Origin: Halobellus limi
Lineage (GTDB): Archaea > Halobacteriota > Halobacteria > Halobacteriales > Haloferacaceae
Assembly (NCBI RefSeq): GCF_004799685.1
Contig: NZ_CP031311.1
Location: 2,597,355-2,661,354, forward strand
Direction of reading: 5' to 3'
DNA: 64,000 nucleotides
How positions within the stretch are numbered: the stretch's first letter is position 1; every line of letters starts with the position of its first letter. The notes beneath the pieces were generated by a model, which was not told the origin of the DNA, searched no databases, and saw only the letters and a list, made by a program, of their open reading frames with translations. The translations under genes and the position numbers were made by a program. Shown here piece after piece: positions 42,261 through 51,040 of this stretch.

Positions 42261-44413
42261 ATTAGTGCTAGATGCCCCAGTCCGTACGGCTCAAGTTGTT
42301 CTCTAAGCATCTGTCGGATCTTTTCTTGATTGTCGGCAGAGTCCATAAGAACTCGACTTCGATGGAGTTCCTTCTTCACAAATTCCCTGGCCATGTTGTT
42401 ACCCTGCTCTGCGATGAGGCCAGGCAACGTGATCATATCATAGACCGATGCTTTCGATTTATCTTCACTTTTTCGAAGAACACGTCCCCGTCGTTGAATG
42501 AATTGTCTCTCATTACTTGAACTGGCGATGATAATCGCTGTCGGACAATCGGGTACATCTACCCCTTCATCCAGGCAGTTAATTGCCAGCAGGTAGTCTA
42601 CCATCCCATTATTGAACTGGTGGAAGGCACTGGCTTTCTTGTCATCGTCCATATCGGAGACGAACACTGCGTAGGAGTCCTCGCCCTTCTTCCGGTTCAG
42701 CTGGTCTTTGATTTGGTCAACCTGCTGATTGTCCTCGCAGAAGATGATGGCAGGGGTGGGATGGTATGTCTCAAGGAAGCGACCGAATCGGTGAGGCTTG
42801 TTCTCTGCTTTCTTCAGAATCTTGGCCCTATCTCTGGAGAGTCGTTCTTGTTTCTCCCTAAGTTTTTGAACCGACTTACTCGGGTTGTTGCTGTTTAGTT
42901 CGCTGGTGACTTGGCCGATTCGCTGGCTGTAGCTTTTGTATCTCTCGTATTCTTCCTCGTTGAGATCGCAGATTATGGGGTAGTAGTCGTAGCTGGATAG
43001 GTAGTTGTTCTCGATGGCTTCGGCGGTTTCGAACCGGAAGATGATATCGTCAAAGTAGTTCATAATCTTCCGGTTGCCTGCGTCGTCGAATCTGCGTTCA
43101 GGAGTCGCGGAGAGGCCGATACGTCGTCCTGCGTCTATTTCGAAGAGTTGGCTGAAGGTGTCTGCTCCGTATCGGTGGACTTCGTCAGCGACTATTTGCA
43201 GGCGGTTGGGGGGGACTCCGCGGAGGAAGCTTCGGAATGCGTCTCCGACTGCTGTGTGGATTGTCGTTAGAATGAACTGCTTAGGCCGGTCGTGGATTAC
43301 ATCCGTGCTTTCGGTTCGGTATGGATTGACCAGGCCAAGCATCTCTTGTCGCCAGTCCGTTTCTCCGCTGCAGACGAGGATTTCGGAATCTTCGATCAAC
43401 TCTTCGATGTCCTCTTTCCATTGATTGAGTAGAGTGGTTGTGGGGACAACGACCAGAGTTACTCTATTGTCGGCATCGAGATTGGCGGCCGCTATTGCAG
43501 CTCGGGTCTTTCCAGTCCCAGTCGCTAATGCGAAGATACCGTGATAGTCGTTTGCGATCCATTCGTCTATGGATTGTTCCTGGTGTTCCCAGAGCGGGAT
43601 TTCCTCTTCTTCGCTTTCCCCGGTGTCCTCCTTGTTGAACAGCTCGAGGTCTGGACGACCATCGACGGTTTCTGGACTGTGTTCTTTCAGCCCAGATTCT
43701 ACTGCGTCAGGTAGCTCTTTGACGGTTACTCGGGATTCCTCGTTGTTCCAAAGTTTGTTGAAGGATTCCCGTTTCTCGGAGGTCCGCATGTCGAGGCCAG
43801 GCCACCAGTTGGTGTAGACGTCGAAGGACTCGAAGTTGTCTGTCCAAGCTAATTCGGTCTCGTTGATGGAACCAAAGAAGGCCACCTGGTTACCGTGGTC
43901 GTCTGAAAAAACTCCCAATTTCTCGTGGTAGTGGCTGAACGGGTTGAGATCATCCGCATCGGTCATATAGGCAATACGGATTTCCAGCATCTCTTCTTCG
44001 AGCATCCAGGCGAGGCATTTGAAACGATCCCGTTTCAGGTAGTCCTCGAATTGTTCAGTTGAAAGCCCTCGGTGGAGGGCGTTCTCTATGACTTCGTTCT
44101 CGTCGAGATCGGTTTCTGGTTCTGAGGCTTGCTCCAGTACTTCGATGTCTTCGGGTTTGAGACGAGGGCTGACGATCAGCCGCATTTTACCATCGTTCAG
44201 AACCAGTTTGGATATCCCCTGAGCTGCGAGGACTAGTGATTTGCTGTCAAAGTAGCCAGCTGCCCGGTCGTATTGGTTCGCATTTCTAAGGCAGGGGATG
44301 TAGAAATCGTTCAGGATATCGTCGTTACCCGACCGATAGCTGTTTTGGAGGGAAAGAACTCTAAGACCTTGTTTTTCTTCCTCGGTCTGCTCAGAAGTTG
44401 TTCCGTCACCCAT
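42257..44413 (-). CDS. pbeA: PbeA-like superfamily 2 helicase with PLD-type domain
   Basis: 718 residues. The N-terminal ~250 residues resemble a phospholipase D-like domain (HEKLGVFSDDHGN..., FFGSINETE: the H-x-K and G-S-x-N half-sites). The helicase follows: Walker A ATGTGKTRAA, VVVPTTTLLNQW, DExH ADEVHRYG, SATPE, NCLDEGVDVPD and arginine-finger motif QRRGRVLR. Start MGDGTTSEQTE (44413) was chosen because the upstream extension is the antisense of dndA. Expected to work with PbeB-D as the restriction-like arm. Confidence 0.75.
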   Translation of the reverse strand: MGDGTTSEQTEEEKQGLRVLSLQNSYRSGNDDILNDFYIPCLRNANQYDRAAGYFDSKSLVLAAQGISKLVLNDGKMRLIVSPRLKPEDIEVLEQASEPETDLDENEVIENALHRGLSTEQFEDYLKRDRFKCLAWMLEEEMLEIRIAYMTDADDLNPFSHYHEKLGVFSDDHGNQVAFFGSINETELAWTDNFESFDVYTNWWPGLDMRTSEKRESFNKLWNNEESRVTVKELPDAVESGLKEHSPETVDGRPDLELFNKEDTGESEEEEIPLWEHQEQSIDEWIANDYHGIFALATGTGKTRAAIAAANLDADNRVTLVVVPTTTLLNQWKEDIEELIEDSEILVCSGETDWRQEMLGLVNPYRTESTDVIHDRPKQFILTTIHTAVGDAFRSFLRGVPPNRLQIVADEVHRYGADTFSQLFEIDAGRRIGLSATPERRFDDAGNRKIMNYFDDIIFRFETAEAIENNYLSSYDYYPIICDLNEEEYERYKSYSQRIGQVTSELNSNNPSKSVQKLREKQERLSRDRAKILKKAENKPHRFGRFLETYHPTPAIIFCEDNQQVDQIKDQLNRKKGEDSYAVFVSDMDDDKKASAFHQFNNGMVDYLLAINCLDEGVDVPDCPTAIIIASSSNERQFIQRRGRVLRKSEDKSKASVYDMITLPGLIAEQGNNMAREFVKKELHRSRVLMDSADNQEKIRQMLREQLEPYGLGHLALI

Positions 44414-44439
44414 TGCTTGGATATGTGTAGGAATGTTTG

Positions 44440-45621
44440 TCAGCTTATTTGTAGCTTCCGCAGGCGGGAGACGCTCTGAATAACCTGATCTGTGGCGTGC
44501 TCGATTTCTTCCTTGGTGTTGTCTTTCCCAAGGCCGAACCGGACTGCTGAGTGCCAGCGTTCTTCGTCGCCGCCTATGGCTTGGAGTACGTGTGAGGCTT
44601 CGACCTTGCCGGTTGTACAGGCTGAGCCGGCTGAGACGGCTAGCTCTGGTTGTAGATTCTGAACGAGAGCTTTGTTTTCGACGCCGAGGAAGCTGACGTT
44701 CAGGTTGTTGGGGATCCGCTTCTCCGGGTGGCCGTTGAGCACGACATCGTCGAGTTTGCTGTTGAAGCGGTCCCACATATAGGACGTGAGTTCGTCGACG
44801 TGCTGACGGCGTTCATCCATCTCTTTGTCGGCCAGCTGTACAGCCTTCCCAAGTCCGACAATGGAGGGGACATTCAGGGTGCCGGAGCGCCAGCCTCGTT
44901 CGTGGCCACCGCCGTGGATGAGTGGGTCGAGTTTGACTTTGGGGTTGCGTCGGCGGACATAGAGAGCTCCGATGCCTTTTGGTCCGTAGATCTTGTGGGC
45001 AGAGATCGACATCAGGTCAATCCCCATCTCTTCGACGTCGATGGGGACGTAGCCCACTGCTTGGACTGCGTCAGTGTGGAAGAAGACCTCGTTGTCTTTG
45101 GCGACTTTCCCGATTTCTTTGAGAGGTGCGATAGTTCCGATCTCGTTGTTGGCGGCCATTATCGAGATCAGGAGTGTATCGTCTCGGATGGCCTCTTCCA
45201 CGTCATCAGGGTTGATCAGTCCGTTTTCGTCGACGGGGAGGTAGGTAACGTCGAAGCCACGTTCTTCTAACACCTCACAGGCTTCGAGAACAGCTTCGTG
45301 CTCGGTTTCTCCGGTGATGATGTGGTTGCCTTTGTCTTTTCTCTCAGCGTAGTCAGCGACGCCCTTGGTAGCTAAGTTGTCGGACTCTGTTGCGCCGCTT
45401 GTGAAGATGATTTCTTCCTTTCGACAGTTGAGCACCTCCGAGATCTGTTCCCTGGCCTGTTCGACGCCTTCCTTTGCTTTGGCTCCGTAGAGATGATCGT
45501 CGCTGGCTGGGTTTCCGAAGTTCTCCGTGAGGTACGGCGTCATCTCTTCGGCTACCCGCTCATCTACCGGTGTAGTGGCGTGATGATCGAGGTACACCGC
45601 GTCGTCAAGAGCCGGAGTCAT
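44440..45621 (-). CDS. dndA: Cysteine desulfurase DndA
   Basis: 393-residue IscS/NifS-type PLP enzyme: YLDHHATTPVD, TSGATESDNLA, the PLP lysine in SISAHKIYGPKG, and catalytic Cys in SAGSACTTGKVEASHVL. It supplies sulfur for DNA phosphorothioation through DndC. The four-base overlap with dndE places it inside the operon. Confidence 0.93.
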   Translation of the reverse strand: MTPALDDAVYLDHHATTPVDERVAEEMTPYLTENFGNPASDDHLYGAKAKEGVEQAREQISEVLNCRKEEIIFTSGATESDNLATKGVADYAERKDKGNHIITGETEHEAVLEACEVLEERGFDVTYLPVDENGLINPDDVEEAIRDDTLLISIMAANNEIGTIAPLKEIGKVAKDNEVFFHTDAVQAVGYVPIDVEEMGIDLMSISAHKIYGPKGIGALYVRRRNPKVKLDPLIHGGGHERGWRSGTLNVPSIVGLGKAVQLADKEMDERRQHVDELTSYMWDRFNSKLDDVVLNGHPEKRIPNNLNVSFLGVENKALVQNLQPELAVSAGSACTTGKVEASHVLQAIGGDEERWHSAVRFGLGKDNTKEEIEHATDQVIQSVSRLRKLQIS

Positions 45622-46031
45622 GGTAGCCCACTATCCGGTTCCACATCGGTATCTTCTTTCAAGCTATTGGGGATCAAGGCTTGGAAGTCGCTGAGGTCGC
45701 TGATGTTTCCGTGAACACGGATCACTCCACGGTTCAGATGGGCTACGAACTCGTCGTATAGATCTTCCTCCGGGTCTTTGTCCTCCTGAATCAGCCGCTC
45801 TTTCAGGAGGGCCATATAGAGTGCGTCGTGTTCTCCCAGTAGGGTGTACCGGTTGAACGTCTGACCGTCGTTATCGTATTCCTGTGGGTTTGGCGGCCGT
45901 GGTTCGTTCAGGGAGTAGCAGAGGCCGATTCTGCAGAGGTAGTTCGGTGTGAGTCCGGTATTCCCTTTCAGCATTCGTAGCCGATTCGTGGCGTCTGTCC
46001 CGATCTGGATCCGGTTGAACTCTTTGCTCAT
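45618..46031 (-). CDS. dndE: DndE, DNA-binding phosphorothioation protein
   Basis: 137 residues with the DndE signature FNRIQIGTDATNRLRMLKGN followed by TGLTPNYLCRIGLCYSLNEP. The family binds nicked or double-stranded DNA and is needed for sulfur insertion. The C-terminal ~25 residues are an acidic extension. Confidence 0.9.
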   Translation of the reverse strand: MSKEFNRIQIGTDATNRLRMLKGNTGLTPNYLCRIGLCYSLNEPRPPNPQEYDNDGQTFNRYTLLGEHDALYMALLKERLIQEDKDPEEDLYDEFVAHLNRGVIRVHGNISDLSDFQALIPNSLKEDTDVEPDSGLP

Positions 46032-48055
46032 TGGGGAACACCTTCTAAGTCGATTTCCTCGGCTTGGTCAGGGCTTGACCAGAAGTAACCTCGACTGACG
46101 GACGTGTAGCCTTCTTGCTGGTTGTAGTCCAGGTGGTAGGACTGAGTAACGTCGTCGTTCAGCTGGTCGTAGTATTCGTCGTCGATTTCCGTGTCGGTGG
46201 AGAAGACTAGGACTTGGTGTGCTGCTTCCGGGAAGAAGTTCTCCACGAGGTTTTCTCGGTGTGCTTTGTCGAGGCGTCCGAGCGGAGTGTCGACGATGAA
46301 AGGAAGTGGTCTGCCAGAGATCTCTGCCAGTGCCCAGAGCAGAGCAGTTGCGAAGATCTGGCGTTCGCCGGCGGAGAGTTCCGACTGGGGTTTGTGGTTC
46401 CCGTGTTTGGTTTTGACCTGAATGTTGAGTTCTTCTTCGTCGACTTCGATACCTTCGTAGAAGTCGCTCTTGTTAGACAGGGCAAGATATCGTTCAGTAA
46501 GGGCGTCCTCCAGATTTCGGAGTTTTTCCTTAGCCAGGTCTTCCCGGTATTCGCTCAGAACATCTTGAACGTCGGAGGCAAGGTCAGCCCGTTCTGAAAT
46601 GGTTTCCTCGTCTTCCTTACGGTCGAGTTTGTTGTCGATTTGGTTCCCAAGGCGGGAGGTCCGGGTTTCGAGTGTACTCAGTTCCTCTTCGATATCCTCG
46701 AGATCGGATTTGAGGGATTCTTTCTCTTCTATCAGTTCGTTCAGTTCTTCGATTAGAGGGGAGATGTCCTCTTCTTCGGGAGCACGTCCGAGCTGTGATT
46801 CGATATCCTGCAGCTCTCGAACCATGCTCTCGAGTTCACTGGATTTGGAGCCGAGGTTTTCAGGTACTTCGTTCAGTGCTTGGTCGACGACACCATACAT
46901 CTCTCGGCGCTGGGATTCAGAGAATTGGTGGAGGAGTTGAGTGTCCTCATCGTCGACTTGGAATCGGTTCTTGATCTCTGACTGAAGTCGCGTCTTGATC
47001 TCTTCAGCTTGGTCGTCAGGGACATCAAGGTCACTGAAGACTTCGCCATTCAGTGCTTCGTCAAGTTCGCTGTCCAGTCGTTCGCGGGCGGCAGCAGTTT
47101 CCTGCTTCTCGCTTTCTTCTTTCAACCGGTTAACTACGCTTTTGCAGAGGTCAGGTGCTAGTGCGAAGGGGTATGCATCGGTGGCGATTTCACGGATGTC
47201 TTCTTCGACGTTCTCGATTTTCGCGTTGAGTTCTGCTCTACGTTCTTTCAGCTCTTCGCGTTTGTCGGCGTAGGCACCTCCCTCTTGGGCGATATCTGCT
47301 TCCTTGCTGTCAATCTCTGTTTCCAGTTCAGCAAGGCGGCCTTCTTTGTCCTCTTTTTCATCTTTTAGCTCCTGACGGCGGTTTTCCAGTTCTTCTTTTT
47401 CTTTACGGAGCTCTTTGATCTCATCGTTGAGGCCTTCAAGACCGCTTTCGTCGAGTTTTCTGGAGCGGTAGATGGAGAGGTCAGCGTCAAGTCGGTCAAC
47501 GAGATCGAGGCCGAGCAGGGAGAAGAGTGAGTCCTCGAAGCTTTCGTCATCTTCGATAGCGGTAGCCAGCTCTTGGACTTTCTCCCCGTCGAAGAAGAAT
47601 AGTTGGGATACTCCCGGCGGGATCAGCTCTTTCAGGAAGTCTTCCCACTGGTCTTTGTCTAGGTCGGACGGAAGTTTTCCGTTTCGCCGTACCTCAAGGT
47701 TCTCGACGATGCTCTTGCCGCGGTCGCGCCAAGATCGTTCTACGCTGTAGTGGTCGACCTCGCCCATGTAGGCGTACTCAAATTCGAGGCGGATCGATGC
47801 TTCATCAGCAGAGTGGTCCGAGTATTCGTGGAGTTTCCCTCTGATGTGTTCTTTGTAGTCCGATTCGCTGACTCGTCGACCTAACGCGCTTCGACCGTGT
47901 AGACAGATCTGGATTCCTCGGAACAGGGTGGTTTTCCCGGCTCCGTTTGAACCGCCGAAAAGGATGATCGGGGATTCCTGTGAGGTAGAAAGTTGGAACT
48001 CGTTTCTGCCGCGATATGGTCCGAAATCGTTGATGACCAGCTTTGTCAGTTTCAT
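46028..48055 (-). CDS. dndD: DndD, SMC-like ATPase of phosphorothioation
   Basis: 675 residues: Walker A GGSNGAGKTT (about 34-43), LFFFDGEKVQELA, long coiled coil (about 205-510), signature SAGERQIFATALLWALAEIS and Walker B FIVDTPLGRLDKAHREN. ATPase thought to open or remodel DNA for DndC/DndE. It overlaps dndE by four bases. Confidence 0.93.
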   Translation of the reverse strand: MKLTKLVINDFGPYRGRNEFQLSTSQESPIILFGGSNGAGKTTLFRGIQICLHGRSALGRRVSESDYKEHIRGKLHEYSDHSADEASIRLEFEYAYMGEVDHYSVERSWRDRGKSIVENLEVRRNGKLPSDLDKDQWEDFLKELIPPGVSQLFFFDGEKVQELATAIEDDESFEDSLFSLLGLDLVDRLDADLSIYRSRKLDESGLEGLNDEIKELRKEKEELENRRQELKDEKEDKEGRLAELETEIDSKEADIAQEGGAYADKREELKERRAELNAKIENVEEDIREIATDAYPFALAPDLCKSVVNRLKEESEKQETAAARERLDSELDEALNGEVFSDLDVPDDQAEEIKTRLQSEIKNRFQVDDEDTQLLHQFSESQRREMYGVVDQALNEVPENLGSKSSELESMVRELQDIESQLGRAPEEEDISPLIEELNELIEEKESLKSDLEDIEEELSTLETRTSRLGNQIDNKLDRKEDEETISERADLASDVQDVLSEYREDLAKEKLRNLEDALTERYLALSNKSDFYEGIEVDEEELNIQVKTKHGNHKPQSELSAGERQIFATALLWALAEISGRPLPFIVDTPLGRLDKAHRENLVENFFPEAAHQVLVFSTDTEIDDEYYDQLNDDVTQSYHLDYNQQEGYTSVSRGYFWSSPDQAEEIDLEGVPQ

Positions 48056-48072
48056 TGATGAGAGGTGGGGGA

Positions 48073-49554
48073 TCAGGTCTGCGACTCAGACGTATACTGC
48101 CAGTTTTCAACGTTCTCTTCGCCTTCGATATCAGCTACGATCTCTTCCATCGGACGCCAGTCCTCTCGCATAACCTTGTCAATCTCGTTGTAGATAGAGG
48201 CCCGGCGCTTCATACCATGGTGCTGAAGCTCAGTGTCCAGGAGGCGCTGCACCAGTTCGGGAGGAACGTCGTGCTTGTCTGCGATTTCTTTGAGCAGTTT
48301 AGCTTCAGTTTCTCCGAACGCTCCGTAGTCGTCTTGGACCCAGCCGATGTCCTCTTCCATCGCCTCTCTGTAGATTTTGGGAACGGAGTCTTCCCAGTCT
48401 GCTCGTTCCTCTCTCCAAATCCGGCGGATTTCCCGTAGTTCCTCATCCCGGATCAGATCCATCTCTTCGTCGTCCGGGATCTGTTCGTTGACCTCTTTCT
48501 GGGTTTCCAGCAGCTTTCTCAGTAGGTCTTTGCAGAACTCAAACTTGTGGGCTCGGGGGATGATCCCGTTGTCGCCGTTGGTTTTGGTTTTGACGTAGCC
48601 GTGTTGCCGGCCTTTGACCTGCCTGTATTTTGGTTTCTCGTCAGGGTCTTGAGTAGATTTCAGGAAGTCTCGGAACTCGAGGAGTGGTTCCATCCACTCA
48701 TCGCCTTCGTCGATCATATTCTGCATCGCCTTGTCTTCGGAGACGACGGTGCAGGTCCAGCAACCGAATCGGCTGTTACCGCAGGACGGTGTTTTTGTGT
48801 CGATGACCATCGGGCATTCGTCGTCGGCCTCTTGGTACAGGGCTGCGAGGTCGCGGTTTTCCTTGCCCCAGGGACATTCGACTTGGAGGAGGTAGGACCA
48901 GACGTCGTCGACGATCCAGTCTTCGATTGGTGTGTAGACGAAGGCGTTGGCGAATTTGTTGTGGCGGGAGAGGATGCTGCCGTCGATGCTGTGCAGATCC
49001 ATAACCTGCTCTCTCGTTGCACTTTCTGCTTTTCGGACTCCGAGGACGACGATTACTTCGCCGTGTTCTGAGACTTTGTTCTCGATGAAGCGGTCAGCTG
49101 GGTCGATTTTTAGGCGTTCGGTACACCAGCGGAAGGTCTGGTTGGGTGCTGGGTAGCCTCGACCGATTAGGTTGACCCAGAATGAGTCGTCAACCTTCGG
49201 GGTTACTTTGTGGGCTTCGAAGGGAAGATCTTCTTTCTCGGCGTATTCGTTGATGTTTTCAAGTGTACTGGTGATGTGGTTTACAATCTTGGGAGTTTCA
49301 ACGAGTGTGTCGCTAGAGATGACGTGTATAGGTTTAGTTTGCTGCTCATCTGGGATTTCTTTGATAGCGTACCAGATGAGTTGTAGGGCGGTGGTCGAGT
49401 CTTTACCGCCGCTGTACCCGATTACCCAAGGACGCTCGTCCGCGAGATAGGCTTCCCGAATTTCCTCATAGATATCCTCGAGAGAGCGACTGTCGAATAC
49501 GGACTCACCTTTCTCCTGACCCGTATTTGAAACGTCGAGATTGTCAGTACTCAT
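48073..49554 (-). CDS. dndC: DndC, PAPS-reductase-like sulfurtransferase
   Basis: 493 residues. PP-loop IGYSGGKDSTTAL (about 45-57), WCTERLKI, GVRKAESATREQ, and a Cys cluster C...CWTC (about 255-270) that is expected to hold a 4Fe-4S cluster. It activates the DNA backbone phosphate for sulfur transfer. First of the four modification genes, 17 nt before dndD. Confidence 0.94.
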   Translation of the reverse strand: MSTDNLDVSNTGQEKGESVFDSRSLEDIYEEIREAYLADERPWVIGYSGGKDSTTALQLIWYAIKEIPDEQQTKPIHVISSDTLVETPKIVNHITSTLENINEYAEKEDLPFEAHKVTPKVDDSFWVNLIGRGYPAPNQTFRWCTERLKIDPADRFIENKVSEHGEVIVVLGVRKAESATREQVMDLHSIDGSILSRHNKFANAFVYTPIEDWIVDDVWSYLLQVECPWGKENRDLAALYQEADDECPMVIDTKTPSCGNSRFGCWTCTVVSEDKAMQNMIDEGDEWMEPLLEFRDFLKSTQDPDEKPKYRQVKGRQHGYVKTKTNGDNGIIPRAHKFEFCKDLLRKLLETQKEVNEQIPDDEEMDLIRDEELREIRRIWREERADWEDSVPKIYREAMEEDIGWVQDDYGAFGETEAKLLKEIADKHDVPPELVQRLLDTELQHHGMKRRASIYNEIDKVMREDWRPMEEIVADIEGEENVENWQYTSESQT

Positions 49555-49626
49555 TACTTAGACTCTTGTTTATAGTTCCCTCATAGAAGCCACTTGTATC
49601 TACCGTTGCGGCACCCACCGGTTCCA

Positions 49627-50088
49627 CTACGATCCGTCGATTTTCCATTGTATACTCACCATATCGAGGTCTGTTTTTTTGAGTGATGACGCACCTTTTT
49701 CGATTGCCTGTCGAACTGATATCTCGTCCTTCATCAGGAAGATATCGTAGTTCTTTCTGCGTTGATGTGCTAGTGAGTTTCTGAGTATGTCTGATGAATC
49801 TACCTTCTTGTTTTGGACAACGCAGTATTCCTGTGGTTGGTCAGCGACCTCCAGGTCGTAGAAGAAATTATTCAAGATTTGTCTCACTTCCGATAGCTCT
49901 TCTCCCGGCACTTCGAACCGGTACTTGTCAGAGTCATAGTATTTGTCGAGTTGCTGGAAGAGGTCATCTTTATCGAAGTACTGTTTGAACAGGTACGTCT
50001 GGCCGAACTCAAAGACAGTGATCCGCTCTTGTTCTACATCGAAGGTGGGCATATCTGAATGGGCGGCTGGCGTGTTTGAGTGTAGCAC
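49627..50088 (-). CDS. Unknown protein heading the dnd operon
   Basis: 153 residues from GTG 50088 (141 from ATG 50052, MPTFDVEQERITVFEFG). The N-terminal part looks beta-rich, with a helical region EELSEVRQILNNFFYDLEV. It has no similarity I recognise to DndB or other Dnd proteins. Only 72 nt upstream of dndC and behind the only good promoter of the cluster, so it is probably cotranscribed. Start uncertain. Confidence 0.6.
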   Translation of the reverse strand: MLHSNTPAAHSDMPTFDVEQERITVFEFGQTYLFKQYFDKDDLFQQLDKYYDSDKYRFEVPGEELSEVRQILNNFFYDLEVADQPQEYCVVQNKKVDSSDILRNSLAHQRRKNYDIFLMKDEISVRQAIEKGASSLKKTDLDMVSIQWKIDGS

Positions 50089-50128
50089 GTCTACTCTCTA
50101 ATAGTTCATCTAAGCGAAGTGAAAGTGA

Positions 50129-50166
50129 AATATAAGGAAAACTGTACGGTGAACCCATTGTACGGT
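50129..50166 (-). promoter_or_regulatory. Promoter and direct-repeat site of the dnd-pbe operon
   Basis: Minus-strand TATA element TTATATTT (about 50128-50135). Just upstream is a direct repeat of TGTACGGT on the plus strand (50143-50150 and 50159-50166, 16-bp period), a plausible regulator site. Confidence 0.5.
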
Positions 50167-50191
50167 AAGGAAGAGATTTTGCCTTGGGTTA

Positions 50192-50875
50192 TTACAGATC
50201 GAGGAGTTGGATGTCGTGGTAGTCTAGTACGAACTTCAGTCCGAGGAGTAGTCCGATGAAGGCACCTAGGAAGTGGGTGACGTCGTCAGCACCGGACACC
50301 ATTCCAAGGATTACAACTGTTTCTCGAGCTTTGACCAAGCCGAAGAAGACGGCAGCCGCGTGGAGAGTTCTCAGGTCGAGCACCCTGTCGTATCCCACCT
50401 CCAGCAATCGGCTGATGGAGTGGACGAGCAGCCAGGATGTGAGGCCGAATGTGGCTCCGCTTGCTCCGACTGATCCTACAGATCCTATTGCCAGTGGTGC
50501 CCAGGCAGCGAGGTATCCGACTCCAAGGTAGAAGGTGTAGAGGAAGCTGCGGTCGTACTGGTATTCTAGATAGGTCCCAGCGACGAGGAGGACGCCGAGA
50601 TTATCGGTCAGGTGTCTTGGTCCTTGGTGGATGAACGGCCCAATTGTTGCGGCGAGGAAGATCTTCGCTTCTCTGGAAAGCGATGTAAGCAGTGCCCGTG
50701 ATGTGGAGTAGTCCAGGGCGTTGGCGGCGATCATTTCTGCTTGGAAGATTGCAACCAAGAGAGCAGTAAGAGTGATCGTTCCGATAACCTGATTTCGGAG
50801 CTGGGTGGCCGAGCTTAGAACTTGGAAGAAGAATCTTGTGAGCTGAGATCTGGTTTTTTGATGGTCGGCGGGCAT
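50192..50875 (-). CDS. Rhomboid-family intramembrane serine protease
   Basis: 227 residues, six or seven helices. It carries the rhomboid residues: HLTDNLGVLL (H-x-x-x-N), GASGATFGLTS (serine nucleophile in GxSG) and DDVTHFLGAFIGLLLG (catalytic His with GxxxG). The start MPADHQKTRSQ (50875) fits a TATTTAAA box about 36 nt upstream. Rhomboids cut transmembrane segments; the partner is unknown, but its place beside the defence operon is notable. Confidence 0.8.
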   Translation of the reverse strand: MPADHQKTRSQLTRFFFQVLSSATQLRNQVIGTITLTALLVAIFQAEMIAANALDYSTSRALLTSLSREAKIFLAATIGPFIHQGPRHLTDNLGVLLVAGTYLEYQYDRSFLYTFYLGVGYLAAWAPLAIGSVGSVGASGATFGLTSWLLVHSISRLLEVGYDRVLDLRTLHAAAVFFGLVKARETVVILGMVSGADDVTHFLGAFIGLLLGLKFVLDYHDIQLLDL

Positions 50876-50907
50876 TCTTGTCCTTGTATTGTGGCTTCTG
50901 CCGGACC

Positions 50908-50915
50908 TATTTAAA
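50908..50915 (-). promoter_or_regulatory. TATA box of the rhomboid gene
   Basis: TTTAAATA on the minus strand; predicts a transcript start near 50885 and supports the ATG at 50875. Confidence 0.55.
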
Positions 50916-51040
50916 CAGATTTCATCCACCATTTGATATGTGGTGAAACAGTTTGACCTGTAAAGTCGATACTAAGGACGGTTTATTGATCCTGTAGATT
51001 GGTCTGATACTTCAACTAATTTCATCTGGACGCTATTGTA

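Noticed and set aside
49627-50088. dndB
   Set aside because: Far too short (about 141-153 residues against roughly 360) and lacking DndB-type features.
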